The notes under the pieces are model-generated. The model saw only the letters and a program-made list of their open reading frames with translations, had not been told where the DNA came from and did not search any database. A DNA stretch of 64,000 bases from Eubacteriales bacterium (GTDB lineage Bacteria > Bacillota > Clostridia > UBA1381), in contig JAHAZB010000114.1 of the NCBI GenBank assembly GCA_018384175.1, positions 1 to 64,000 on the forward strand, given 5' to 3'. Of the stretch, positions 18,795-27,574 are shown piece by piece (within the stretch, counting starts at the first letter, position 1; every line of letters begins with the position of its first letter). Both the position numbers and the translations under genes were made by a program.

Positions 18795-21700
18795 ATGAAA
18801 ACCCTATTTTCGTTAAAAGTGAAAATCGGCGCGATTTTCACAGCTGCAGCGCTTGTGTCAACAGCATTGCCAATGACAGGTTTTGCAGCAACAGCATCAA
18901 CAGCTCCCGAGCTTTTGGTAAACGGAGCATTCAGTAGTTGTACAAACGAAGCATTTACAGTTGGCGAAGTACATAAGGTATCAATCGGAGCAAATACTAT
19001 CCCAGATAACTGGGAGCTTCACTACAACGAGGCAGAGTACGATACAACAAGCGGTACATCTCAAACATTTGTATTTACAGGTAAGACGGTGTTGGCTATG
19101 TGTGGTGATGCATTCTCTTTCACACAGAAGGTAAAGAACATTGAGCCTCTTACAAGATACACACTTTCATTCGGTGCGAAAACATTTCAGTATGCGGTTG
19201 CAAAAGTAAACTTCCTTAACTATGATGCGACTACAGATACATATAAGACGATTGGTGAGTATGTAGCTGACTATAACGCTGCAAATGAAGACCAGATTTC
19301 ACTTGTATCAGCTTGTATTGATGCTGTTTCTTCAGCGAAAGACTATACGGGTGTTGAGGTATACATACATGGCGGTTCTATGCCAAACAATGTGCCTCAA
19401 GAAAGAAGATTAAACTTCATCACACCGCCTTATACTAATGCGGTAGAGGTTGTGCTTGCAGCAGATGGTGACAATGCTCATCCTAACCAGATTATATACT
19501 ATGATAATATTTCACTTAAGCGTTCTGCTGAGGTTGTAAATAATGGTAAATTTGAAGACCTTCAGAATAGTGGGTATGATACAGGTTGGAGCAAGATTCA
19601 TCAATCTGAAACACTTGCAGACGGAACTCAAAACGGCTTGTTTGTAGTAGAAGGCCCGGGTTCTACCATTTATCCGCAGAATCAGCTCTTAAAAGTTGGA
19701 CAGAGATACAGAGTAACATTCAAGTATAAGCATACATTAGGCGAGACAATCGCTAACAAAGATCCGAATTTTGCTATTGTAGGCGCAGGTGCTGATTATA
19801 CTGGTATTCCATTTGATCCTGTAGCTATCGGAACAGACGGCGACTGGACAATTTACGAGGGTTACTTCACAGCTCCTGAAGGTAAGGCTAACCCTGGTTC
19901 AGGTCTCTTTAACCTCAATATGCTCTGCCGTTCAAGAACACTTGAAGCAGGTGAAGTTTGGACAACTGGAGACGGACAGACAATGTGCTATGACAATATT
20001 TCAATCGTAGAAGCGCCTGAAATGGGTGTTACATCAGCAGGTGGTGCAGAGATTGTTTATTCACCTGCATATGACGGCGAAACAGTTGAGCTTATCGTAG
20101 CAAAGTATGAGCCGGGAACAACAAACCTTGTTGACATCGACCGTGAAACAATCGGCGCAGATGCAAAGGCAGGCTATGTTACTAAATATGTTGCATCATT
20201 GGCTGCATCATACGATGTAAAGGCATTCCTTTGGGATGGTCTTGGTACAATGAGACCTATAACTTCAACCATAACACGTGAATCTTTGGTAAGAGAAGTT
20301 CCTTACAGCAACGATTTCAGTTCGGCTGATGACGTAGCACGTGTTTCATACCAGGATATTTCTATCAGAGAAATTGGTGGAAGCGTTGACAGTAACGCAT
20401 TCAGAACAGGTACTATAGGTATCGAGGATGGCATGCTTGTTCAGAGAAATGTAACCGGTTACTGGTTCCCGACAACTCCGGCATTCCCACAATATCTCCC
20501 CAGAAGTGTTTGTGGTAATGGTCAGCTTACAATAGACTTTGAGCCACAGAGCACAGGTACACTTGTTCTTGAAGTATACAGAGGTTATACAGCAGACGTT
20601 GCTCAAGACAATAGAAACATGAGTGGATATGATGGTGTGTTTGGTGTTTATGCTTCTGACGGCACAAGAATTGCTGATATTCAGGCAGATGGTCGAGGAG
20701 ACTTCGGTTCACCATGGGAAAAGACCGGTTGGGTTGCTGGTACACTCGATGGTAACAACTGGATGTATGCAAGAACAATCAAATACGAGATTGACTTTAC
20801 TGCAAAGAAGTATAAGGTATTCTTCGATGACGTACAGAAGACGGCAGGTACACAGACTGAGTTTGAATTTACTCAGAGTGATGCGTCAAAACTTGTTTAC
20901 AACTTCTCACAGAACGGCGAAGCAATAGACAACATCAGAATCTACAAGAAGATTACAGCTGAGCAGGCTGCCACAGCTTTCGAGCTTAAAGTTGGTGAAA
21001 CAGCAACAGCTGCTATCACATACACACCGGCAACAGAGTCTATGCCAGATATGACCTTCACATCAAGCAGTCCTGCAGTTGCTGACGTTACAGCTAACGG
21101 ACTTATCACTGCAAGACGTGCAGGTACAGCTACTATTACAGCTACAAGTGCTCTTTATGGCAAAACTCTTACATGGACTGTAACAGTAATAGACGGCAGA
21201 GTTGTTACTCCGGTAGCGCTTCCTTATGACAGTGCAAATGCTTTTGCAACAGACGGTAAGGAAATTGCTGATTTGGAAGGTTGGTCAGTACTCAATCGTT
21301 TAGGTTCTGCAGTGCTTGAAACAGCAGGCGGCAAGCTTGTAGCATCAGGTGTTACAGAAAAGAATGGTGCGACAGGCGCTGTTCAGGCTAAGCTTGCATT
21401 TGAGCCGGTGCCGGTTGTTAGCGGTAAGCTTGTAATCGAGGTTGATTATAACGGCTTAACCCGTGATTCAAACGGTTATACAATAGACGGTGTAGCTGCT
21501 TCAGAGGGTATTTTGAACTTGTATTCAGAAGCCGGTGTAAAAATGGCAGGTATCAGAGCTAACGGCAGAGGCGACTTCAGTGTATATGACAGCGGTAAAG
21601 ATTTGGTAGCCTTTGGCGGTATGGGATGGCAGCATGGTGCTTCTTTGAAACTTGTTCTTGACATGGAAGCAGCTACATACAAGGTATACAGAAACGGCTC

Positions 21701-21839
21701 AGAGGTTGTATATGAGAAAGGCGACTTCTTCATAGGCTCTGGTGATGATATCTCAAGTCTTGAGTTTACCTTCACTAATAGTAATGACTTTATTGAAAAA
21801 GTAAAGGTTTACGTTCCCGAAGAAAACCCAATAGCATAA
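18795..21839 (+). CDS. Large secreted multi-domain surface protein (CBM-like domains, two GRG-motif LamG-like domains, Big_2 Ig-like)
   Basis: Signal peptide; LVNGAFSSCTNEAF; IADIQADGRGDFGSPW and MAGIRANGRGDFSVYD; MTFTSSSPAVADVTANGLITARRAGTATITATS (Big_2). Confidence 0.7.
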   Translation: MKTLFSLKVKIGAIFTAAALVSTALPMTGFAATASTAPELLVNGAFSSCTNEAFTVGEVHKVSIGANTIPDNWELHYNEAEYDTTSGTSQTFVFTGKTVLAMCGDAFSFTQKVKNIEPLTRYTLSFGAKTFQYAVAKVNFLNYDATTDTYKTIGEYVADYNAANEDQISLVSACIDAVSSAKDYTGVEVYIHGGSMPNNVPQERRLNFITPPYTNAVEVVLAADGDNAHPNQIIYYDNISLKRSAEVVNNGKFEDLQNSGYDTGWSKIHQSETLADGTQNGLFVVEGPGSTIYPQNQLLKVGQRYRVTFKYKHTLGETIANKDPNFAIVGAGADYTGIPFDPVAIGTDGDWTIYEGYFTAPEGKANPGSGLFNLNMLCRSRTLEAGEVWTTGDGQTMCYDNISIVEAPEMGVTSAGGAEIVYSPAYDGETVELIVAKYEPGTTNLVDIDRETIGADAKAGYVTKYVASLAASYDVKAFLWDGLGTMRPITSTITRESLVREVPYSNDFSSADDVARVSYQDISIREIGGSVDSNAFRTGTIGIEDGMLVQRNVTGYWFPTTPAFPQYLPRSVCGNGQLTIDFEPQSTGTLVLEVYRGYTADVAQDNRNMSGYDGVFGVYASDGTRIADIQADGRGDFGSPWEKTGWVAGTLDGNNWMYARTIKYEIDFTAKKYKVFFDDVQKTAGTQTEFEFTQSDASKLVYNFSQNGEAIDNIRIYKKITAEQAATAFELKVGETATAAITYTPATESMPDMTFTSSSPAVADVTANGLITARRAGTATITATSALYGKTLTWTVTVIDGRVVTPVALPYDSANAFATDGKEIADLEGWSVLNRLGSAVLETAGGKLVASGVTEKNGATGAVQAKLAFEPVPVVSGKLVIEVDYNGLTRDSNGYTIDGVAASEGILNLYSEAGVKMAGIRANGRGDFSVYDSGKDLVAFGGMGWQHGASLKLVLDMEAATYKVYRNGSEVVYEKGDFFIGSGDDISSLEFTFTNSNDFIEKVKVYVPEENPIA

Positions 21840-21880
21840 TTTATGAAATCCCTTTTTAACAAATTGTAATTACACACCTT

Positions 21881-21921
21881 TATGCAGCAGGCGGCTTTGC
21901 GCCGGCTGCTGCATAGGTCTT
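21881..21921 (+). terminator. Rho-independent terminator
   Basis: TATGCAGCAGGCGG-ctttgcg-CCGGCTGCTGCATA followed by a T-rich tract. Confidence 0.75.
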
Positions 21922-21960
21922 TTATAGGGAAAAGAGTTTTGGCAATAAACTCCATGTAAT

Positions 21961-22075
21961 GTAGGGACCGGCATCCCGGACGGTCCGTTGTCGTACATTA
22001 TCACAAATAAAACGGGACGTTCGTGAACGTCCCATACAACGTAGGGAACGACCTATGTGTCGTTCCGCAAATAAA
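21961..22075. repeat. Cluster of dispersed repeats upstream of the ABC SBP gene
   Basis: GTAGGGACCGGCATCCCGGACGGTCCG; AACGGGACGTTCGTGAACGTCCCATAC; GTAGGGAACGACCTATGTGTCGTTCCGCAAATAAA. Confidence 0.75.
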
Positions 22076-22092
22076 CCGAAAGGCGGAAAACT

Positions 22093-23376
22093 ATGAAATT
22101 CAAAAAGATTCTTGCAACAGCATTGGCATCAATAATGGCAGTATCACTTGCAGCTTGCGGCGGCAACGGTGATGTGGATGGTAAGGTAACACTTAAAATT
22201 GGTGTTCCCAACGGTGATACACTTACACCGTTTTCAATTATTGAAGAATTTAAGGCGGCTAACCCCGACATTAACGTAGAGCTTGACGAAGCACCATGGG
22301 GCGACTTTGCAACCAAGCTTACAACACAGATTGCAGGTGGCACAGCTCCTGATGTATTCATCCACGATTCAGGTGCGACAGCATCCTTCGGCGCAAACGG
22401 TGCAGCGATGGATTTATCAGAGAAGATTGCAGCAGATATAAATGCTGACGACTACATCAGTGCACTTTATGCTGCAAAGGATGCAGATGGTAAGGTTTGG
22501 GGTGTTCCTCACGGACTTAACGTTGTAGGTCTTTACTACAATGAAACACTCTTTGACGAAGCTGGTCTTTCATACCCTGACGAAACATGGACTATGCAGG
22601 ATGTGTTAGATGCTGCTAAAAAGCTTACACCTCCGGCGGATGCAACAGGTGCATCACCTGTTTACGGCTTTGGTCTTCAGTATTCAATCACAGTAGGCTG
22701 GTTGCCATTCATTATGTCAACAGGCGGCGCTCCGCTTAATGAAGCAAAAACTGAGTCTAACTTCAATGACCCGAAGGTATTAGAGGGTGTTAAGCTTATG
22801 AACGAGTTTGTTGAGGCTGGTGTTACACCTCCTGTTGCTTGGTACTCAACACAGGGCGGTCTTGAGTCTGCATTCGCCAATGGTAAAATTGCTATGGCAT
22901 TTATGAACAGCGCTGCTATGAAGGTTATTAATACAAACGGTGGTGATGCTCTTAAGTACAATGTAACTGCAATGCCTTTGGGCGCAGACGGTAGCAGAGA
23001 TACGGTTTACGTTCCTAACTGCTGGATTATCAACAAGGCATCAGCTCCTGAAAAACAGGAAGCTGCTTGGAAGTGGCTCAAGTTCTACTTAAGCGAAGAA
23101 ACACAGCTTAAGCTTGCAGAGGAAATCAGAGGTGGTTTCCCGATTCACAAGAAGGCAATTGAAGCTTGCCAGAAGGTTGAAACAAAGCCTGCTGACAGAG
23201 CTTTGATGCTCAAGTATCTCGACACAACAGGTACAACTCTTTGGGAGAACCCGTCGTGGTCAGAGTGGAGAGAAAAGATGGATAAGGCTTGCTTGGAAAT
23301 GGTAGAAGGCAGAATGGAGCCTGAACAGGTTGTTGAAACAGTACACAAAGAGGTATCTGAGGTATTGGCAGACTAA
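22093..23376 (+). CDS. ABC sugar transporter substrate-binding lipoprotein
   Basis: Lipobox AVSLAACGG; extracellular solute-binding family 1 pattern; followed by two permeases. Confidence 0.92.
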   Translation: MKFKKILATALASIMAVSLAACGGNGDVDGKVTLKIGVPNGDTLTPFSIIEEFKAANPDINVELDEAPWGDFATKLTTQIAGGTAPDVFIHDSGATASFGANGAAMDLSEKIAADINADDYISALYAAKDADGKVWGVPHGLNVVGLYYNETLFDEAGLSYPDETWTMQDVLDAAKKLTPPADATGASPVYGFGLQYSITVGWLPFIMSTGGAPLNEAKTESNFNDPKVLEGVKLMNEFVEAGVTPPVAWYSTQGGLESAFANGKIAMAFMNSAAMKVINTNGGDALKYNVTAMPLGADGSRDTVYVPNCWIINKASAPEKQEAAWKWLKFYLSEETQLKLAEEIRGGFPIHKKAIEACQKVETKPADRALMLKYLDTTGTTLWENPSWSEWREKMDKACLEMVEGRMEPEQVVETVHKEVSEVLAD

Positions 23377-23413
23377 TAGAGTTTAGCTAATCATTCCGAT
23401 AAGACCCAAATCC

Positions 23414-23482
23414 GTAGGGACCTGCCTCCCGGACGGTCCGCAAGTAATACTAAAACGGACTGTCGAGGACGCCGGTCCCTAC
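23414..23482. repeat. Complete dispersed palindromic repeat element
   Basis: GTAGGGACCTGCCTCCCGGACGGTCCG ... CGGACTGTCGAGGACGCCGGTCCCTAC. Confidence 0.85.
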
Positions 23483-23569
23483 GAATAAGCTTTATAGTAA
23501 ACCATTGTGGGGGACGGTCTCCGTGCCGCTCCGAAAATAATAATTGTGTTTCAAATGTATTATAAAAAA

Positions 23570-23690
23570 GCCTCCCTTGTGTAAAGGGAGGTGCCCCGAT
23601 GGGGCGGAGGGATTGTTAATAAACGCTATTTAATTTGCAAACCCCTCAGTCATTGCTGCGCAATGCCGGCTCCATTGCACAGGGGAGCCT
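23570..23690. repeat. Second repeat family (GCCTCCCTTGTGTAAAGGGAGGTGCC...CCATTGCACAGGGGAGCC), inverted-repeat ends
   Basis: Ends GGCTCCCCTGTG/CCTCCCTTGTGTAAAGGGAGG; partial relative at 58816-58863. Confidence 0.6.
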
Positions 23691-23720
23691 AATAACATTT
23701 ATAAATTGCCCAATGGTGGA

Positions 23721-24608
23721 ATGGAGGAGAAGCTCTTGCTTAAGAGAGACAGAAAATGGGGCTGGCTGTTTGTTAGCCCATATATACTGGGACTATTGAT
23801 GTTCTTCTTAGTGCCAGTAGTAACATCATTCTATTACTCATTCACAGAGTATAATATGATAAGTGCTCCAAAGTGGGTCGGACTTAAAAACTACATAGAT
23901 GTATTTACCGAACCTGACATATTGGAGGCTTACAGAAACACCTTCGCATTTGTAATAGCATACCTTCCGATAGAAATATTCTTATCGTGTGTGCTTGCAG
24001 TTGCGCTAAATCAGAAAATGAAGAGTATAGCCCTTTTCAGAGGCATATACTTTGTACCGGTCGTTGCTCCGATGGTTGCAGTAGTAGCTATCTGGGTAAT
24101 GCTATATAACCCGTTCGGCGGTATCTTTAACCAATTCTTCGGACTGTTCGGAATGGGTCCCTTTAAGTACGTATTCAGTGATAAATGGTATGTAATAATA
24201 ATTTGTATTGCAGTACTGTGTATCTGGAAGGGCGTAGGCTCACAGGCGATTTATCTTCTTGCCGCACTTCAGGGTGTAAGCGAAGATATATACGAAGCTG
24301 CAGACATTGACGGTGCAGGTACGGTTACTAGATTCTTCAAAATTACAATGCCGATGCTTTCACCGACAATCTTCTATCTTGTAATGACAGAAATGATTGG
24401 TACATTCAACTCCTTCGAGATATTCAAAATGATGACGCAAGAGGGAGCAGATTTACCTGTTATTGCAACATATGTTTACTCTGCAGCATTCGGAACAACA
24501 GCTAAGATAGGAATAGCGACTGCAATTGGTTGGGTAACCTTCGTAATAGTAGGCTTGCTCACAATTGCGCAGAAAAAGGCAGAAAAGAGGTGGGTATATT
24601 ATGAGTAA
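23721..24608 (+). CDS. ABC sugar transporter permease (MalF/UgpA-like)
   Basis: EAADIDGAGTVTRFFKITMPMLSPTIFY (EAA loop). Confidence 0.92.
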   Translation: MEEKLLLKRDRKWGWLFVSPYILGLLMFFLVPVVTSFYYSFTEYNMISAPKWVGLKNYIDVFTEPDILEAYRNTFAFVIAYLPIEIFLSCVLAVALNQKMKSIALFRGIYFVPVVAPMVAVVAIWVMLYNPFGGIFNQFFGLFGMGPFKYVFSDKWYVIIICIAVLCIWKGVGSQAIYLLAALQGVSEDIYEAADIDGAGTVTRFFKITMPMLSPTIFYLVMTEMIGTFNSFEIFKMMTQEGADLPVIATYVYSAAFGTTAKIGIATAIGWVTFVIVGLLTIAQKKAEKRWVYYE

Positions 24609-25434
24609 TACAAGCAAGAAAATGCGTGTAGTACAGTACGTAATATTTATCCTTGTAGCAATAACGATGATAGCCCCCTTTATATACGCATTGGCAATAT
24701 CCTTGCAGGGACCGGGTCTTGCATATAAATCACCCCCGGTATTATTTAAGCCGCCATTTATGTGGAGTAACTACACAACGATACTTACTAAATATGACTT
24801 TGTAAGATATTTTGGTAATACATTGCTTATAACTGCAATTTGTATGATTGGTGGAGTAATATCCAACTCAATGATTGGATTTGGTTTTGCAAAGTACGAC
24901 AGTTCAAAGGGAATAAATGCACTCTTTAATATCGGACTTTGCACAATGTATGTACCGAGTGTTGCAATGATGATTCCGATGTATGTAATCTGGGCAAAGG
25001 TAGGAGCACTTGATACATATATCCCACTTACATTAGCTGCATATTTCGGTGCAATAAGCTGGATATTCTTAATCAGACAGAACTACAAGAATCTGCCTAA
25101 CTCATTCTTTGAGGCAGCGTACATAGACGGAGCGAATCCGTTTTATATCTGGTGGAAAATATATATGCCGCTTATAAAACCGATAATCGCGACGGTAATG
25201 CTAAGAATCTTTATGCAGGAGTGGAATAACTTGCAGGCTCCGCTTTTGTATATTACAACAAAGAGTAAATACACTGTTTCACTTGCAATGGCTGCAATTT
25301 CGGGAGACGCAGTAGGCAGACCGGAGATACAGATGGCAGGTGCGGTAATTATGATAATCCCTGTTATAATCGTATATATGTTTGCACAAAGACAGTTTAT
25401 TGGCGGTCTCGCTGCAGGCGGAGACAAGGGTTAA
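24601..25434 (+). CDS. ABC sugar transporter permease (MalG/UgpE-like)
   Basis: EAAYIDGANPFYIWWKIYMPLIKPIIATV (EAA loop); overlaps upstream permease. Confidence 0.92.
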   Translation: MSNTSKKMRVVQYVIFILVAITMIAPFIYALAISLQGPGLAYKSPPVLFKPPFMWSNYTTILTKYDFVRYFGNTLLITAICMIGGVISNSMIGFGFAKYDSSKGINALFNIGLCTMYVPSVAMMIPMYVIWAKVGALDTYIPLTLAAYFGAISWIFLIRQNYKNLPNSFFEAAYIDGANPFYIWWKIYMPLIKPIIATVMLRIFMQEWNNLQAPLLYITTKSKYTVSLAMAAISGDAVGRPEIQMAGAVIMIIPVIIVYMFAQRQFIGGLAAGGDKG

Positions 25435-25454
25435 TGGAAAGAAAGGAAGGTTTT

Positions 25455-27554
25455 ATGATGAAGTTTACTAAAATTTTGTCCGGTATGCTTGCAGCAACAC
25501 TTGTAGCATCCGCATTCGGTGGATTGACCGTTGCAAATGCAGCAGTTAATACCACATTGCCTTACACTAATGATTTCAGTACGGCAGCAGATGCTTCGCG
25601 TGTTTTTTATCAGGATATTTCCACGAAAAGAAAAGCTGCAGATGGCACTGTTGAAGAGGTTGGATCGGCTGCGGCTACAGGTACGGTTTCGATTGAGGAG
25701 GGTATGCTTGTTCAGAGAAATGTAACAGGCTGGGCATCTCCGTCGGCTTTTCCGTCAAGAGCAAAGGGTAACGGTTTGCTTACCTTTGAGTTTGCTCCGG
25801 TTAATTCTGGTATTCTTGTTGTTGAGCTTAGAAGAGCGTTTGCGTCGGAGGTTGTCGATGCAGATAGAAATATTACCGGCTTTGATGGAACATTGAGAGT
25901 GTTCGCATCAAACGGTACAAAGATTGCAGATATTCAGGCTGATGGTCGTGGTGATTTCGGAAAACCATGGGTAAATACGGCTTTTATTTCAGATGTACTC
26001 GATGGTAACAACTGGATGTACGCCAGAACAATTAAATATGAAATTAACTTTGACACCGATAAGTATAAGATATACTTTGACAATGTGCTTAAAACAGCAG
26101 GAACAGGAGCAACAGCAAAGAATGAATTCGAGTTCTCTGCGTCTAATGTCGCAAAGGTTGAGTATCAGTATTCACAGAACGGAGAAGCTGTTGACGATAT
26201 CAAAATCTACAAAAAGGTTGCAGCTACTCAGACTGTATCGGAAATTGATATGTTCGTAAACGACAGACTTGCTCTTCCGTCAAATGGACTCAATATTACG
26301 GCAGGTAATGTCAGAGATTTCACATTTGAATCTGACAATACATCGGTTGCTACTGTTGCAGCAAACGGACTGATTAGAGCGAGAGCTGTTGGTACCGCAA
26401 ATATTACCGTTAAGAACGAAATTAGTGGCATTAATTTCAAATATAAGGTAAATGTTTGTACAGAAGCTACTTCTATTACTATTGACGGAGATTCGCACAA
26501 TGTTGTAATCGGTACAACAAAGACTCTTACATATACAACTCCTGAAGGTACAGCAGCAGATGCTGTTGTTTGGTCAAGCAGCAACCCGAGTATCGTCTCG
26601 GTAAATTCTGCTACCGGCGAGGTTACAGGTATTGCAAAGGGTACTGCAACAATCACTGCTTCGTGCTTTGGCGGTACTGTTTCCGATACATGCACAGTTA
26701 ATGTTGTTGTTCCTGTTTCGGGTCTTACGATTACGGGAACTACTGATACACTCGAGGATGGTGAGAGTACTGTACTCGGATATGCTGTTACACCTTTTGA
26801 TGCAAATATTACTGATATGAAATGGAGAAGCGGAAACCATTATGTCGCAACTGTAAACAACAGCGGTGTTGTTACTGCAGTTGGTGTAGGTCATACTGAA
26901 ATTTATCTCTCAATGGGTAATCTTTTTGCAAGTTATCCGATTACTGTAAATGGTACAGAAAGCGAACGCAGAACACCGCTTATCTCATTTGCAGATGTAA
27001 AGGGCAGCTTCTCGGATATCGCTGATATTTCATGGGCACAGTCTGCTATTCAGAGTGTTGCAGCAAGCGGCATTATGACTCCTGACAGCGAATATGTTTT
27101 TGGTGCTAAGAGAAATATTACCAGAGACGAGCTTGTAAGTGTTGTTATCAAAACTCTTGCTCTTGAAAACGAAACTGCTGATGAGCCTGTTGAAAAGACA
27201 TTTGATGACGTAGACGAGAGTAATCCATACTATGCTGAGATTATGAAGGCAGTTGAACTTGGTATTATTGCGGGTATCAACGAAACAAGCTTTGCTCCTA
27301 AGGATGATATTACACGTCAGGATTTGGCACTGGTTGTTTTCAAAGCACTTGAAGTTGCAGATGTTGATACTGTCGAGGGAAGACTTGATTTTAACGACAA
27401 GGATTCTATTGCAACATATGCTCAGAAGGCTGTACGTGTTCTTTCTAAGATGAACGTTATGGTTGGTAAGAATAACAGTAACTTTGACCCGTTTGCAAAC
27501 ACTACACGTGCAGAAGTGGCTGTTATCTCTGAGAAGATTACAGCAATTCGCTAA
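25455..27554 (+). CDS. Secreted protein: GRG-motif LamG-like domain, Big_2 Ig-like repeats, C-terminal SLH domains
   Basis: Signal peptide; IADIQADGRGDFGKPW, GNNWMYARTIKYEINFDTDKYKIYFDN; AVVWSSSNPSIVSVNSATGEVTGIAKGTATITA; SLH repeats FDDVDESNPYYAEIMKAVELGIIAG. Confidence 0.75.
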   Translation: MMKFTKILSGMLAATLVASAFGGLTVANAAVNTTLPYTNDFSTAADASRVFYQDISTKRKAADGTVEEVGSAAATGTVSIEEGMLVQRNVTGWASPSAFPSRAKGNGLLTFEFAPVNSGILVVELRRAFASEVVDADRNITGFDGTLRVFASNGTKIADIQADGRGDFGKPWVNTAFISDVLDGNNWMYARTIKYEINFDTDKYKIYFDNVLKTAGTGATAKNEFEFSASNVAKVEYQYSQNGEAVDDIKIYKKVAATQTVSEIDMFVNDRLALPSNGLNITAGNVRDFTFESDNTSVATVAANGLIRARAVGTANITVKNEISGINFKYKVNVCTEATSITIDGDSHNVVIGTTKTLTYTTPEGTAADAVVWSSSNPSIVSVNSATGEVTGIAKGTATITASCFGGTVSDTCTVNVVVPVSGLTITGTTDTLEDGESTVLGYAVTPFDANITDMKWRSGNHYVATVNNSGVVTAVGVGHTEIYLSMGNLFASYPITVNGTESERRTPLISFADVKGSFSDIADISWAQSAIQSVAASGIMTPDSEYVFGAKRNITRDELVSVVIKTLALENETADEPVEKTFDDVDESNPYYAEIMKAVELGIIAGINETSFAPKDDITRQDLALVVFKALEVADVDTVEGRLDFNDKDSIATYAQKAVRVLSKMNVMVGKNNSNFDPFANTTRAEVAVISEKITAIR

Positions 27555-27574
27555 GAGATAGGAGGAGATAAATA

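Noticed and set aside
26228-26894. Minus-strand ORFs across the Big_2 repeats of the 25455 gene
   Set aside because: Shadow ORFs on coding repeats; no RBS and no recognisable domains
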